Assembly: GCF_003812745.1 (NCBI RefSeq) | Contig: NZ_CP033831.1 | Coordinates: 4,340,001-4,404,000, forward strand | Length of the DNA: 64,000 nucleotides | Reading direction: 5' to 3' | Source: Serratia sp. FDAARGOS_506 | GTDB lineage: Bacteria; Pseudomonadota; Gammaproteobacteria; Enterobacterales; Enterobacteriaceae | In this document: piece by piece, positions 34,490 to 44,833 of the stretch | Layout of the letters: each line of letters begins with the position of its first letter | Numbering within the stretch: position 1 is the first letter of the stretch | Notes under the pieces: generated by a model | The model's input: the letters and a program-made list of their open reading frames with translations, nothing else | What the model was told of the DNA's origin: nothing | Databases searched by the model: none | Made by a program: the position numbers and the translations under genes

Positions 34490-35485
34490 CTAGCCAAAGT
34501 TAAAAAACCTCAGAGGTTTTCTTTTTACCAGATTAATAATATTTTTTTCAACACACTCATGAAAAATCACCCCACTGAGAACGGTGAATATAATTGAGAT
34601 CATAAATGCATATATCCCATCCATGCCATGTAAAAATTTTACTGAAAGCTTCATTATAATTGGCAGTGAGAAAACCTGAACCAGATAAATAGAATACGAT
34701 GCATCGCCGATGTATGTAAGAAAGCCTTTACGAAGGTCAACACAAACAATTGAAAAAGCAACCATAGCAAATGATATAACTCCGATAACTAATGGTCTAC
34801 TCCAAGAGACAAGATCTATCGGCATATCGCTAATCATAAGAATGGTAACTAGGGTCACAATCAGAGGGATAAACCAAAAAGCGCTGAGTTTATTCTCTAT
34901 CTTCAACCCATTGGCCAAGTAATACAGCAGGATACCGAATGAAAATTCTACCGCTGCTGGTCTCATGAACCCCAAAAAGGACAAAATAAAAATAAGCGTA
35001 ACCAACAAAGATATTTTTATGAATTGGTTTCCAATAAAAAGGCACAGTGCAAAAATCGCATAGAAAGTCATTTCAAGCTCAAGGCTCCAACCAACATATA
35101 TGGTTGGATAGTCATAACCTAACAGATAGCTAATAAAAAGCATCGATGAAATATTCTGCTCATTCGTGAATAAACCTTCTCTAAAGGCCTCCGGATAAAC
35201 AGCCTGCATGAATATCATTAACAAGGTAAATATCCAATAAACAGGAACAATCCTAACAAACCTATCTTTGATAAAACTTGCAGGCGTCTTACTTTTCACT
35301 TTGTCAATCATCGCCATGATATAACCAGATATCACAAAGAATATATCAACCCCATATGCCCCCCAATGTCCAACCTGTAAAAACCCATTAGCATTGAAAC
35401 CATATTTATAGACCAAACCTGATGAATGGTTTGCGATTACCATTAAAACAGCCAGGGCCCTAAGTATTTGTATATTATTTATCAT
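34490..35485 (-). CDS. Acyltransferase_3-family membrane protein (OafA/YrhL-like)
   Basis: Inner-membrane protein of 331 residues. It opens with the family motif INNIQILRALAVLMVIANHSSG (R-A-x-A and H near residues 9-19) and keeps GAYGVDIFFVISGYIMA near 45 and FIKDRFVRIVPVYW near 70; about ten spans follow. Such proteins O-acetylate lipopolysaccharide, capsule or other glycans. A longer ATG start 54 bases upstream exists, but this start fits the family. It is AT-rich like the neighbour and convergent with it. The substrate is unknown; the O-antigen or a flagellar glycan are guesses. Confidence 0.85.
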   Translation of the reverse strand: MINNIQILRALAVLMVIANHSSGLVYKYGFNANGFLQVGHWGAYGVDIFFVISGYIMAMIDKVKSKTPASFIKDRFVRIVPVYWIFTLLMIFMQAVYPEAFREGLFTNEQNISSMLFISYLLGYDYPTIYVGWSLELEMTFYAIFALCLFIGNQFIKISLLVTLIFILSFLGFMRPAAVEFSFGILLYYLANGLKIENKLSAFWFIPLIVTLVTILMISDMPIDLVSWSRPLVIGVISFAMVAFSIVCVDLRKGFLTYIGDASYSIYLVQVFSLPIIMKLSVKFLHGMDGIYAFMISIIFTVLSGVIFHECVEKNIINLVKRKPLRFFNFG

Positions 35486-36098
35486 TTTAGTAAAAAACCT
35501 TGCACTATTGATATTACTGAGAATATGAGTATATACCACCTTTTTTCAATGTAAATATTTGCAACTGCGCTAATTATGTGATAGCAACCATCCTCATGCT
35601 GATGGGAATATCGCTAAAAAAATTAAAAAACAATATTATTCAGCGGGATATGCGAGAGACCGTGCTAAATGACTGCCGCGGCATTAATACGATGAAATGA
35701 CAATATAGGATTAGTATGATACCCCATAGCAAAAATAGTAAATGATTAAGAATGAGAGCAATTTAGACGACCGATAAAGAATGCTTGGATTAACAAACAT
35801 AACGGGCAGCCATCAACCTGCTCACATTTCAAATACGATGCAATCTCCCCCCAGATGTGCACCACCAGGCTAACCTCATTCCTTAATCTAGCCACCGCTT
35901 AAAGCCTGTAGTCAGGTGTAGCGTTCATCATGTGTTTGGTGATGAACGCGATTTGAGTCTTAGCTGAGTGAGGTAACGACTAAAATGGGAAGCAAAAGTA
36001 TCCATGGTGATCCCACCGACCTGTACCTTCTCCCTCATGTAGGTATCAATAAACTGTTGAACGGTGGATTCAAGTTGACCGAATCGTCATGTCCCCCG
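35486..36098. other. AT-rich intergenic region with a gene remnant beside fliE
   Basis: From 35486 to about 35900 there is no credible gene. At 35921-35949 GCGTTCATCA and TGATGAACGC form a 10-bp hairpin with a 9-base loop. On the minus strand 35928-36086 is open for 52 codons with coding-like use but has no start near its 5' end, directly after the fliE stop, and so looks like a fragment of a lost gene. Confidence 0.5.
35928..36086 (-). pseudogene. Unidentified gene remnant (C-terminal end)
   Basis: Open for 52 codons (minus strand) with sequence like FGQLESTVQQFIDTYMRE then GGITMDTFASHFSRYLTQLRL, ending at TGA. A stop codon (TGA) immediately precedes the first codon and the earliest ATG is 17 codons in. 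It reads as a soluble protein end, yet no family was recognised. It begins within 15 bases of the fliE stop, so a deletion probably fused a foreign gene end to the flagellar boundary. A short genuine gene from the internal ATG is less likely. Confidence 0.3.
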
Positions 36099-36413
36099 TC
36101 ACACCGGCATATTCATGATGTCTTGGTAGGCCGCCACCAGCTTGTTGCGCACCTGCACGCCCAGTTGCAAAGAAACCGACGATTTTTGCAGATCGACCAT
36201 CACATCGTTCAGGCTGATGCCCGGCACGCCCAGTTCGAAATCCTGCGCCTGCTTGCGCGCCGTTTGCTGGGTCTCGCTGATCTTACCGAGCGCCGCGGTC
36301 AGTTCGCTGGCGAAGCTGACGCCCTGCGGCGCCGCATTCTGCCCCATTTTGCCGGCCTGAACCGCCATGGTCTGCATCTGCTGCAGTACCCCTTCAATGC
36401 CCTGAATCGCCAT
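36099..36413 (-). CDS. fliE: Flagellar hook-basal body protein FliE
   Basis: Rod adapter of 104 residues (E. coli 104) that joins the MS ring to the proximal rod. [19 protein letters not shown] opens it and [29 protein letters not shown] closes it, both family-typical. I chose the ATG preceded by GAGGA; the ATG 15 bases upstream has a weaker site. Divergent from fliF. Confidence 0.95.
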   Translation of the reverse strand: MAIQGIEGVLQQMQTMAVQAGKMGQNAAPQGVSFASELTAALGKISETQQTARKQAQDFELGVPGISLNDVMVDLQKSSVSLQLGVQVRNKLVAAYQDIMNMPV

Positions 36414-36727
36414 CTGGTCCTCAATCATCTCGTCTCGCCGGGTGAAGTTTCACCCTGCACTTCTCCAATGATGCACACCCTAGCACAGCGTTTTCAGACC
36501 TAAAGCGGTTAATTAACTGCAAAAAACCCGGCTTATCGGGCAATCGGAATCATCTGATAAGGCGAATAATGGCCTGCCCAGAAATGGGAGCGCCGCTATT
36601 TAGAAGATATGTGTATCAGGGAGTCTGTTTTGTCACACAACGCTAACCATACCGTTCATCAGCCTGGCAGGGAGCTGCTCAGCGGCCCGTACGGGATCGT
36701 GAGCGCCATTGAAGGACGAGACCTAAA
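36414..36727. promoter_or_regulatory. Divergent fliE/fliF control region
   Basis: It should hold the class II promoters of fliE and fliFGHIJK. CGCTATTTAGAAGATAT at 36594-36610 resembles the FlhDC half-site seen between flgA and flgB (CGCTATTT...). The second half-site is poor, so this is a candidate only. Confidence 0.5.
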
Positions 36728-38428
36728 ATGAGTGCTTCGATAACCGCCGGCGAAAGCCGCGACAACGGCCTGCAGGCCATCTGGAATCGTCTGCGCGCCA
36801 ACCCAAAAATTCCGTTGCTGGTCGCCGCTTCCGCCGCGATCGCGATCGTCGTCGCACTGCTGTTGTGGGTGAAAAGTCCCGACTACCGCGTGCTATACAG
36901 CAATCTGAATGACCGCGACGGTGGCGCCATCGTCACCCAGCTGACGCAGATGAATATCCCTTACCGCTTTGCCGAGAATGGCGCAGCGCTGCTGATCCCC
37001 GCGGAAAAGGTGCATGAAACCCGCCTGCGCCTCGCGCAGCAAGGGCTGCCGAAAGGTGGCGCGGTCGGCTTCGAACTGCTGGATCAGGAAAAGTTCGGCA
37101 TCAGCCAGTTCAGTGAGCAGATCAACTATCAGCGCGCCCTCGAGGGCGAGCTGTCGCGCACTATCGAATCGCTGGGGCCGGTGCAAAACGCCCGCGTTCA
37201 CCTGGCGCTGCCTAAACCTTCGCTGTTCGTGCGCGAACAAAAATCCCCTTCCGCGTCGGTAACGCTGACCCTGCAACCCGGCCGCGCGCTGGACGACGGC
37301 CAGATCAACGCCATTGTGTATATGGTGTCGAGCAGCGTCGCCGGCCTGCCGCCGGGCAACGTGACCGTGGTCGATCAGGCCGGCCGTCTGCTGACGCAGT
37401 CCGACGGCACCGGGCGCGATCTCAACGCCTCTCAGCTGAAATACGCCAACGAAGTGGAAAACGGCTTCCAGCGCCGCATCGAAGCGATCCTCGCCCCGGT
37501 GGTCGGCAGCGCCAACGTGCGCGCGCAGGTCACGGCGCAGATAGACTTCGCCACTCGCGAACAAACCGATGAACAGTACCAGCCTAACCAGCAGCCGGAC
37601 AAAGCCGCGATCCGCTCTCAGCAAACCAGCCTGAGCGAGCAAATTGGCGGACCACAGGTGGGCGGCGTGCCGGGCGCGCTGTCCAATCAGCCAAGCGCTC
37701 CGGCCACAGCGCCGATTGAGACCGCCAAGCCGGCCAGCGCGGCAGGCAACAATGCCAACACCACCGCGCAAAACGCCGCAACCACCCGCAGCGCGGCGGC
37801 CAGCGGCGTACCGCAAAATACCCGTCGCGACGCGACCACCAACTACGAACTCGACCGCACCATCCGTCATACCCAGCAAAAAGCCGGCACCGTGCAGCGT
37901 CTGTCGGTCGCCGTGGTGGTCAACTATCTGGGCACCGATAAAGACGGCAAACCGCAGCCGATGAGCAAAGAACAGCTGGCGCAGATCGAAGCGCTGGTAC
38001 GTGAGGCAATGGGCTACTCCAGCAGTCGCGGCGATACCTTGAACGTGGTCAACACGCCGTTTACCGACAGTCAGGTGACCGGTGGCGAACTGCCGTTCTG
38101 GCAAAGTCAGTCGTTTATCGATCGCCTGATCGACGCGGGCCGCTATCTGCTGGTGCTGCTGGTAGCCTGGCTGCTGTGGCGCAAACTGGTGCGGCCGCAG
38201 CTGCAACAGCGCCAGGCCGCGCAACAGGCCGCCATCGCCGCCGCCAACGCCCCTGCCGCTAAAGCGGTTGACAGCAGCAAACCGAGCAACGAGGAGCTGG
38301 CGCAGCGTCGTAAATCGCAGCAGCGCGTCAGCGCAGAAGTCCAGAGCCAGCGGATCCGCGATCTGGCTGACAAAGACCCACGCGTGGTCGCTCTGGTAAT
38401 CCGCCAATGGATGAGTAACGAGATATGA
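36728..38428 (+). CDS. fliF: Flagellar MS-ring protein FliF
   Basis: Inner-membrane ring protein of 566 residues (E. coli 552) on which the basal body is built. Membrane span 1 is at about 28-47; ring-building motifs follow ([20 protein letters not shown]); an Ala/Thr-rich periplasmic stretch at about 310-370; span 2 near 475-490 ([16 protein letters not shown]); and a cytosolic tail ([21 protein letters not shown]) that binds FliG. First gene of fliFGHIJK; its stop overlaps the fliG start (ATGA). Confidence 0.97.
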   Translation: MSASITAGESRDNGLQAIWNRLRANPKIPLLVAASAAIAIVVALLLWVKSPDYRVLYSNLNDRDGGAIVTQLTQMNIPYRFAENGAALLIPAEKVHETRLRLAQQGLPKGGAVGFELLDQEKFGISQFSEQINYQRALEGELSRTIESLGPVQNARVHLALPKPSLFVREQKSPSASVTLTLQPGRALDDGQINAIVYMVSSSVAGLPPGNVTVVDQAGRLLTQSDGTGRDLNASQLKYANEVENGFQRRIEAILAPVVGSANVRAQVTAQIDFATREQTDEQYQPNQQPDKAAIRSQQTSLSEQIGGPQVGGVPGALSNQPSAPATAPIETAKPASAAGNNANTTAQNAATTRSAAASGVPQNTRRDATTNYELDRTIRHTQQKAGTVQRLSVAVVVNYLGTDKDGKPQPMSKEQLAQIEALVREAMGYSSSRGDTLNVVNTPFTDSQVTGGELPFWQSQSFIDRLIDAGRYLLVLLVAWLLWRKLVRPQLQQRQAAQQAAIAAANAPAAKAVDSSKPSNEELAQRRKSQQRVSAEVQSQRIRDLADKDPRVVALVIRQWMSNEI

Positions 38429-39417
38429 GCCTGACCGGAACCGACAAAAGCGCCATCCTGCTGATGACGCTGGGTGAAGATCGCGCGGCGGAGGTGTTCA
38501 AACACCTCTCCTCGCGCGAAGTACAGCTGTTGAGTGGCACCATGGCCGGCATGAGCCAAGTTTCACACAAACAGCTCGGCGAAATACTGACTGAGTTTGA
38601 AGACGACGCCGAGCAATACGCGGCGCTGAGCGTCAACGCCAGCGATTACCTGCGTTCGGTGCTGGTCAAAGCACTGGGTGAAGAGCGCGCCGCCAGCCTG
38701 CTGGAAGACATTCTCGAATCGCGCGAGACTACCACCGGCATGGAAACGCTCAACTTTATGGAGCCGCAGAGCGCCGCCGATCTTATCCGCGACGAACACC
38801 CGCAGATCATCGCCACCATCCTGGTGCACCTCAAACGCGGCCAGGCGGCGGATATCCTGGCCCTGTTCGACGAACGCCTGCGCAACGATGTGATGCTGCG
38901 TATCGCCACCTTCGGCGGCGTGCAGCCGGCGGCGTTGGCGGAACTGACCGAAGTGCTGAACAACCTGCTCGACGGCCAGAACCTCAAGCGCAGCAAAATG
39001 GGCGGGGTGCGTACCGCCGCCGAGATCATCAACCTGATGAAAACCCAGCAGGAAGAGGCGGTCATCGACGCGATGCGCGAATACGACGGCGAACTGGCGC
39101 AGAAGATCATCGACGAGATGTTCCTGTTCGAAAACCTGGTGGAAGTCGACGATCGCAGTATCCAACGCCTGCTGCAGGAAGTGGAAGGCGAGTCGCTGCT
39201 GATCGCGTTGAAAGGTGCCGAACAGCCGCTGCGCGAGAAGTTCCTCAAGAACATGTCGCAGCGTGCCGCCGACATCCTGCGCGACGATCTGGCCAACCGT
39301 GGGCCGGTGCGCATGTCGCAGGTGGAGAACGAGCAAAAAGCCATTCTGTTGGTGGTAAGACGCCTGGCGGAAAGCGGCGAAATGATCATCGGCGGCGGCG
39401 AGGACACCTATGTCTGA
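38425..39417 (+). CDS. fliG: Flagellar motor switch protein FliG
   Basis: C-ring protein of 330 residues (E. coli 331) that couples torque from the MotAB stators. The N-terminal domain ([28 protein letters not shown]) binds FliF. The EHPQ motif in [13 protein letters not shown] (near 123) contacts FliM. The C-terminal charged helix with torque residues lies around 275-300 ([22 protein letters not shown]). It overlaps both neighbours. Confidence 0.97.
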   Translation: MSLTGTDKSAILLMTLGEDRAAEVFKHLSSREVQLLSGTMAGMSQVSHKQLGEILTEFEDDAEQYAALSVNASDYLRSVLVKALGEERAASLLEDILESRETTTGMETLNFMEPQSAADLIRDEHPQIIATILVHLKRGQAADILALFDERLRNDVMLRIATFGGVQPAALAELTEVLNNLLDGQNLKRSKMGGVRTAAEIINLMKTQQEEAVIDAMREYDGELAQKIIDEMFLFENLVEVDDRSIQRLLQEVEGESLLIALKGAEQPLREKFLKNMSQRAADILRDDLANRGPVRMSQVENEQKAILLVVRRLAESGEMIIGGGEDTYV

Positions 39418-40114
39418 TCGCATTAACACCCTGCCCTGGCAACCCTGGTCGCTCAACGACCTGGGCGAACAGAAACCGGCGATCGAACTGCCGCAGCTGC
39501 CGGATCTCGAACTTGACGATCCGTCGCCGGACGCGCAGGCCGAATTACAACAGCAGCTGGCAACGCTGCGGTTGCAGGCGGAGCAACAGGGTCAACAGTT
39601 GGGCTATGCCGACGGCCAGCAAAAAGGTTATGAGGCCGGTTTTCAGTCCGGGCTGGAGGAAGGCCGCCAGCAAGGGCTGCTGGAAGCGCAACAGCAACAA
39701 CAGCCGCTGACCGCCCACTGGCAGCAGTTGGTCACCGAATTCCAGCACACGTTGGACGCGCTCGACAGCGTGATCGCTTCGCGGTTGATGCAGCTGGCGC
39801 TGACCGCCGCCAAACAGGTGCTGGGCCAGCCGCCGGTGTGCGACGGCACCGCCCTGCTGGCGCAGATCCAACAGCTGATCCAGCAGGAGCCGATGTTCAA
39901 CGGTAAGCCGCAGCTGCGGGTGCACCCGGACGACTACCAGCGCGTCGAGCAGCAGCTGGGGGTCACCCTCAGCCTGCACGGCTGGCGCCTGCTGGCGGAC
40001 GGCGAACTGCACCCGGGCGGCTGTAAGGTCAGCGCCGAGGAAGGCGATCTCGACGCCAGCCTGGCGACACGCTGGCATGAACTGTGCCGCCTGGCGGCAC
40101 CGGGAGAAGTCTGA
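39410..40114 (+). CDS. fliH: Flagellar export ATPase regulator FliH
   Basis: Cytosolic stalk protein of 234 residues that binds and restrains the FliI ATPase. The N-terminal third (about 45-105) is Gln-rich with repeating GxxxG-like ([20 protein letters not shown]), the usual FliH helix. The C-terminal half (about 120-230) matches the FliH domain with [13 protein letters not shown]. It starts 8 bases inside fliG and ends on the fliI start. Confidence 0.95.
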   Translation: MSDRINTLPWQPWSLNDLGEQKPAIELPQLPDLELDDPSPDAQAELQQQLATLRLQAEQQGQQLGYADGQQKGYEAGFQSGLEEGRQQGLLEAQQQQQPLTAHWQQLVTEFQHTLDALDSVIASRLMQLALTAAKQVLGQPPVCDGTALLAQIQQLIQQEPMFNGKPQLRVHPDDYQRVEQQLGVTLSLHGWRLLADGELHPGGCKVSAEEGDLDASLATRWHELCRLAAPGEV

Positions 40115-41475
40115 TGACCGCGCGTCTCGGCCGCTGGCTGAGCTCTCTGGATACGCTGGAAAAACGCATTGCGCGCGCGCCGACCGTGCGCCGCTATGGT
40201 CGCCTGACCCGCGCGACCGGGCTGGTGCTGGAGGCTACCGGCCTGCAGCTGCCGCTCGGCGCGACCTGCCTCATCGAACGGCACGACGCCGGTGAGGTGC
40301 AGGAAGTGGAAAGCGAAGTGGTCGGCTTCAACGGCCAACGGCTGTTCCTGATGCCGTTGGAAGAAGTGGAAGGCATCGTGCCGGGCGCGCGGGTTTACGC
40401 CCGCATCGCGCCGGAAGGCCAAAGCGCCGGCAAACAGCTGCCGCTCGGCCCGGCGCTGTTGGGGCGCGTGCTGGACGGCAGCGCCAAACCGCTCGACGGC
40501 CTGCCTTCGCCGGAAACCGGTTACCGCGCGCCGCTGATCACCGCGCCGTTCAACCCTTTGCAGCGCACGCCGATTGAGCAAGTGCTGGACGTGGGGGTGC
40601 GCACTATCAACGGCCTGCTGACCGTCGGTCGCGGCCAACGCATGGGCCTGTTCGCCGGTTCCGGCGTCGGCAAGAGCGTGCTGCTCGGCATGATGGCCCG
40701 TTATACCCAGGCAGATGTGATCGTCGTTGGCCTGATCGGCGAGCGTGGCCGCGAGGTCAAAGACTTTATCGAGAACATCCTCGGCGCCGAAGGCCGGGCG
40801 CGATCGGTGGTGATCGCCGCGCCGGCGGACGTATCGCCGCTGCTGCGCATGCAGGGGGCGGCCTACGCCACCCGCATCGCCGAAGATTTCCGCGATCGCG
40901 GGCAGCACGTATTGCTGATCATGGATTCCCTCACCCGCTACGCCATGGCGCAGCGCGAGATCGCTCTGGCCATCGGCGAGCCACCGGCGACCAAAGGCTA
41001 TCCGCCTTCGGTCTTCGCCAAACTGCCTGCGCTGGTGGAACGCGCGGGCAACGGCATCAGCGGCGGCGGCTCCATCACCGCCTTCTACACAGTGTTGACC
41101 GAAGGGGACGATCAGCAAGATCCGATCGCCGACTCGGCGCGTGCGATTCTCGATGGCCACGTGGTGCTGTCCCGACGCCTGGCGGAGGCCGGTCACTATC
41201 CGGCGATCGACATCGAAGCGTCGATCAGCCGCGCCATGACGTCGCTGATCGACGAAGAGCATTACCGCCGGGTACGCACCTTCAAACAGATGCTGGCCAG
41301 CTATCAGCGCAACCGCGATCTGATCAGCGTCGGCGCCTACGCAGCGGGCAGCGATCCGCTGCTGGACAAAGCGATGACGCTGTATCCGCAGATGGAAGCT
41401 TACCTGCAACAGGGCATCTTTGAACGCAGCGGCTATGATGAAGCCTGTCAACAGTTGCAGCAGTTGATTGTTTAA
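40114..41475 (+). CDS. fliI: Flagellum-specific ATPase FliI
   Basis: Export ATPase of 453 residues (E. coli 457), F1-beta-like. Walker [16 protein letters not shown] is at about 181-195 and Walker [27 protein letters not shown] at about 268-293, with [18 protein letters not shown] before them. It energises entry of substrates with FliH and FliJ. I chose the ATG that overlaps the fliH stop (TGATG, with GGGAGAAG before it); a GTG 30 bases upstream is inside fliH. Confidence 0.97.
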   Translation: MTARLGRWLSSLDTLEKRIARAPTVRRYGRLTRATGLVLEATGLQLPLGATCLIERHDAGEVQEVESEVVGFNGQRLFLMPLEEVEGIVPGARVYARIAPEGQSAGKQLPLGPALLGRVLDGSAKPLDGLPSPETGYRAPLITAPFNPLQRTPIEQVLDVGVRTINGLLTVGRGQRMGLFAGSGVGKSVLLGMMARYTQADVIVVGLIGERGREVKDFIENILGAEGRARSVVIAAPADVSPLLRMQGAAYATRIAEDFRDRGQHVLLIMDSLTRYAMAQREIALAIGEPPATKGYPPSVFAKLPALVERAGNGISGGGSITAFYTVLTEGDDQQDPIADSARAILDGHVVLSRRLAEAGHYPAIDIEASISRAMTSLIDEEHYRRVRTFKQMLASYQRNRDLISVGAYAAGSDPLLDKAMTLYPQMEAYLQQGIFERSGYDEACQQLQQLIV

Positions 41476-41496
41476 CGTCACCAGAGGCGCACAGCG

Positions 41497-41943
41497 ATGA
41501 AATCACAATCCCCCCTGATTACCCTGCGAGATCTGGCGCAGGATGCGGTGGAACAGGCCGCGCAACAGCTGGGCCAGGTACGGCAGGCGCAGCAGGCGGC
41601 AGAGCAACAGCTGTCGATGCTGCTCAACTACCAGGACGAATACCGCCAGAAGCTGAATCATACGCTCTGCGACGGCATGGACAGCTCACGCTGGCAAAAC
41701 TACCAGCAGTTTATCGGCACGCTGGAACAGGCCATCGACCAGCACCGCCAGCAGCTGCTGCAGTGGGGGCAGAAAGTGGATCATGCGGTGAAGCAGTGGC
41801 AAGACAAACAACAGCGGCTGAACGCTTTCGAAACCCTGCATACCCGCGCCATAACGGCGGAGCAGCAGTTGGAGAACAAACGGGATCAAAAACTGATGGA
41901 TGAGTTCGCTCAACGCAGTGCACAAAGGAATACCAACCCATGA
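41497..41943 (+). CDS. fliJ: Flagellar export chaperone FliJ
   Basis: Coiled-coil protein of 148 residues (E. coli 147) that acts as the central stalk of the export ATPase. Almost all of it is helical, with heptads rich in Gln, Leu and Glu (LAQDAVEQAAQQLGQVRQAQQAAEQQL). AGGCGC lies 7 bases before the ATG. Its TGA overlaps the fliK ATG (ATGA). Confidence 0.94.
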   Translation: MKSQSPLITLRDLAQDAVEQAAQQLGQVRQAQQAAEQQLSMLLNYQDEYRQKLNHTLCDGMDSSRWQNYQQFIGTLEQAIDQHRQQLLQWGQKVDHAVKQWQDKQQRLNAFETLHTRAITAEQQLENKRDQKLMDEFAQRSAQRNTNP

Positions 41944-43172
41944 ATCTGAACGCCCTGCCCGGCCTGGTCTTACCCGGCGACACCGGCGGCCTGGCCGAAC
42001 TGACGTCGACGCTGGATGAGAGCCAGCTGTCGTCCGCTTTCGCTCAACTGCTCGGCGCCCGTTTCGCGCCCGCCGCCGACGGCAAACAGCCGCCGGTCGC
42101 GCTGAGCGCGGACGATGAACACGCCCCGGCCCTGAGCCGCAGCCAGCTCAATCAACTGCTGGCCACCTTCGGCGAACGCGGCGGCCTGCTGCCGGGCCAG
42201 ACAACCTCAGCCGACGCGCTTTCACCTGACGGCGTCGAGGGCGAGGCGCTCGCCGCCGGCGATAAACCGGCTCAGCCGCCGATCGCCGCCGCCAAAGAGC
42301 TGGATGCCGCAACGCTGCAGGCGCTGTACGCCATGCTGCCGGCCGCGATCGTCGCCCAAGCGCAACCGGCCGACGGGCAACGGCCACTGCCGGTGGAAAA
42401 TGCCGATGATGCGACTACGCTGCAGCCCGGCAATGGCCTGCTGAACATCGCGGCGGCCGGTGATAAAACCACCGCTCGTTCGTCGGCATCCCCTGCTCCG
42501 TCGCCGACAGGCGCGAAAACGCCGGCCACCGACGGCAATAATGCCCAAGCTGCGCTCCCACAGCCGACCAGCGGCGAACGGGCAAATACCGCACAGCCGC
42601 TACCGGCTGGCGATGCGCAACCGCAACCGACGTTCAATCACGCCGTCGCTCTGGCTGCCGCCAGCCCGACGCAAACGGCCGCCCCTGCCAGCGCACTGGT
42701 GACCGCACCGCCTGCGCCGCAGCTCAACGCGCAGCTGGGCAGCCCGGAGTGGCAGCAGGCGTTGAACCAACAGGTGCTGATGTTCCATCGCAATGGCCAG
42801 CAGAGCGCCGAGCTGCGCCTGCATCCGCAGGAGCTGGGCGCCTTGCAGATCACGCTGAAACTGGACGATCAGCAGGCGCAGCTGCACATCGCCTCCGCTC
42901 ACGGTCAGGTGCGCGCGGCGGTGGAAGCGGCAATGCCGCAGCTGCGTCACGCGCTGGCGGAGAGCGGTATCAACCTGGGGCAGAGCAGCGTGGGCGGCGA
43001 GTCCACCCCGCAATGGCAGCAACAGGCGCAGCAGCAGGCTTCCAACGGCCAGGGTCGTTCCAGCTATGCTGAACATCACGGCGGTGACGGCGCAGCCGCC
43101 GAGGGCGTCAGCGCACCGGCGGCGCTGCAGCGTATGGCCAGCGCGGTCAACGGCGTCGATATTTTCGCCTGA
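41940..43172 (+). CDS. fliK: Flagellar hook-length control protein FliK
   Basis: Secreted ruler of 410 residues (E. coli 375) that measures the hook and switches export specificity through FlhB. The first 250 residues are Ala/Pro/Gln/Thr-rich and low in conservation, as is usual. The C-terminal domain (about 265-375) contains the FliK core ELRLHPQELGALQITLKLDDQQAQLHIASAHGQVRAAVEAAMPQLR. It ends fliFGHIJK; no sharp terminator is visible before fliL. Confidence 0.94.
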   Translation: MNLNALPGLVLPGDTGGLAELTSTLDESQLSSAFAQLLGARFAPAADGKQPPVALSADDEHAPALSRSQLNQLLATFGERGGLLPGQTTSADALSPDGVEGEALAAGDKPAQPPIAAAKELDAATLQALYAMLPAAIVAQAQPADGQRPLPVENADDATTLQPGNGLLNIAAAGDKTTARSSASPAPSPTGAKTPATDGNNAQAALPQPTSGERANTAQPLPAGDAQPQPTFNHAVALAAASPTQTAAPASALVTAPPAPQLNAQLGSPEWQQALNQQVLMFHRNGQQSAELRLHPQELGALQITLKLDDQQAQLHIASAHGQVRAAVEAAMPQLRHALAESGINLGQSSVGGESTPQWQQQAQQQASNGQGRSSYAEHHGGDGAAAEGVSAPAALQRMASAVNGVDIFA

Positions 43173-43205
43173 GCTGCCGCAAACGCCCAAGCTGGCACCC
43201 ATTTG

Positions 43206-43243
43206 CGCGTCTATTCAGGCTATTGCACGCCGCAATAGACGCG
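43206..43243. promoter_or_regulatory. Inverted repeat upstream of fliL, candidate FlhDC site
   Basis: CGCGTCTATT (43206-43215) and AATAGACGCG (43234-43243), perfect 10-bp inverted repeat with an 18-base spacer, about 95 bases before fliL. The right half shares AATAGACGC with the flgA/flgB intergene (58386-58394). It fits a class II control site, but the half orientation is not that of the known box. Confidence 0.5.
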
Positions 43244-43337
43244 ATAATACCTTTACATGTCATGCGTGCGGCTTTGCCGCGCGCCATGCCCGCCGCCTCG
43301 CCGGCCGCGGGTGGAACAACAGGAATTAGATTTCGCT

Positions 43338-43823
43338 ATGTCTCAGAACTCCCTTCCGGCAGCACCGAAACGCCCCCTTCTGGTCATCCTGCTGGTTTTG
43401 ATCAGCGTCGTCGCCTGTGGCGCCGCGGGCTACAGCTGGTGGCTGCTGCAACAGCATAAAAACGGCGCCGAACCGGCCGCCGCCAAACAGCAACCACCGG
43501 CCGCGCCGGTGTTCATGCCGCTCGACACCTTTACCGTCAACCTGGTGACGCCGGACAACAATCCGGATCGCGTGCTGTACATCGGCCTCACGCTGCGTCT
43601 GCCGGACGAAAGTACCCGCCGCCAGTTGAACGATTTTCTGCCGGAAGTGCGCAGCCGTCTGCTGATGCTGCTCTCCCGCCAGGAAGCGAGTCAGCTGGCC
43701 AATGAACAAGGGAAGCAACAGTTGGTGGCGCAGATTAAGGATGTGCTCAGCCCGCCGCTGGTTAAGGGACAACCGAAGCAGGTGGTCAGCGACGTGCTGT
43801 TCACCGCCTTCATACTGCGGTAA
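43338..43823 (+). CDS. fliL: Flagellar basal body-associated protein FliL
   Basis: Inner-membrane stator-associated protein of 161 residues (E. coli 154). One N-terminal span (about 15-38, [23 protein letters not shown]) anchors a periplasmic domain ([24 protein letters not shown]). The frame is open 81 bases further upstream, but AGGAATTAG precedes this ATG and it fits the family. First gene of fliLMNOPQR. Confidence 0.94.
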   Translation: MSQNSLPAAPKRPLLVILLVLISVVACGAAGYSWWLLQQHKNGAEPAAAKQQPPAAPVFMPLDTFTVNLVTPDNNPDRVLYIGLTLRLPDESTRRQLNDFLPEVRSRLLMLLSRQEASQLANEQGKQQLVAQIKDVLSPPLVKGQPKQVVSDVLFTAFILR

Positions 43824-43828
43824 TCACT

Positions 43829-44833
43829 ATGGGCGATAGCATTCTTTCACAGGCAGAGATCGACGCCTTGCTCAACGGCGACAGCGCGGGCGATGAACCC
43901 GAAGCGATTGTCGGCAAAGAGAGCGAGGTCAAGCCTTACGATCCGAACACCCAGCGCCGCGTGGTGCGCGAGCGTCTGCACGCGCTGGAAATCATCAACG
44001 AACGTTTTGCCCGGCAGTTCCGCATGGGGTTGTTCAACCTGCTGCGCCGCAGCCCGGACATTACCGTCGGCCCGATCAAAATCCAGCCGTATCACGAGTT
44101 CGCCCGCAACCTGCCGGTTCCGACCAACCTGAACCTGGTGCATCTGAACCCGCTGCGCGGTACCGCCCTGTTCGTGTTCGCGCCGAGCCTGGTGTTCATC
44201 GCCGTCGATAACCTGTTCGGCGGCGACGGCCGCTTCCCGACCAAGGTCGAAGGCCGCGAATTCACCCCGACCGAACAGCGGGTGATCAAGCGCATGCTGC
44301 GCCTGGCGCTGGACGCCTACGGGGACGCCTGGAGCGCCATCTACAAGATCGACGTAGAGTACGTGCGCGCCGAAATGCAGGTGAAGTTCACCAACATCAC
44401 CACTTCGCCGAACGACATCGTGGTTACCACGCCGTTCCAGGTGGAGATCGGCGCGCTGACCGGCGAGTTCAACATCTGCATTCCATTCGCGATGATCGAA
44501 CCGCTGCGCGAGCTGTTGACCAACCCGCCGCTGGAGAACTCGCGGCAGGAAGACAGCCACTGGCGCGAAACGCTGGTGAAACAGGTGCAACACTCCGAAC
44601 TGGAGCTGATCGCCAACTTCGTCGATATCCCGATGCGGCTGTCGAAAGTCCTGAAGCTGCAGCCGGGCGATGTATTACCGATAGACAAGCCGGAACGCCT
44701 GATCGCCCATGTGGACGGCGTACCGGTTCTGACCAGCCAATACGGCACGTTGAACGGGCAATATGCCCTGCGTGTTGAACATTTGATTAACCCTATTTTG
44801 AATGCTCTGAGTGAGGAACAGCCCAATGAGTGA
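43829..44833 (+). CDS. fliM: Flagellar motor switch protein FliM
   Basis: C-ring protein of 334 residues (E. coli 334). The N-terminal CheY-P binding helix ILSQAEIDALLNGD covers residues 4-17; the middle domain has the GGDGRFPTKVEGREFTPTEQRVIKRML segment near 130-160; the C-terminal domain resembles FliN. It couples chemotaxis signals to switching. It starts 5 bases after fliL and overlaps fliN by 8 bases. Confidence 0.97.
   Translation: MGDSILSQAEIDALLNGDSAGDEPEAIVGKESEVKPYDPNTQRRVVRERLHALEIINERFARQFRMGLFNLLRRSPDITVGPIKIQPYHEFARNLPVPTNLNLVHLNPLRGTALFVFAPSLVFIAVDNLFGGDGRFPTKVEGREFTPTEQRVIKRMLRLALDAYGDAWSAIYKIDVEYVRAEMQVKFTNITTSPNDIVVTTPFQVEIGALTGEFNICIPFAMIEPLRELLTNPPLENSRQEDSHWRETLVKQVQHSELELIANFVDIPMRLSKVLKLQPGDVLPIDKPERLIAHVDGVPVLTSQYGTLNGQYALRVEHLINPILNALSEEQPNE

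Noticed and set aside
35744-35785. ACCGATAA motif in the island as a sigma-28 promoter
   Set aside because: No -35 match at the 11-base spacing and no gene downstream.
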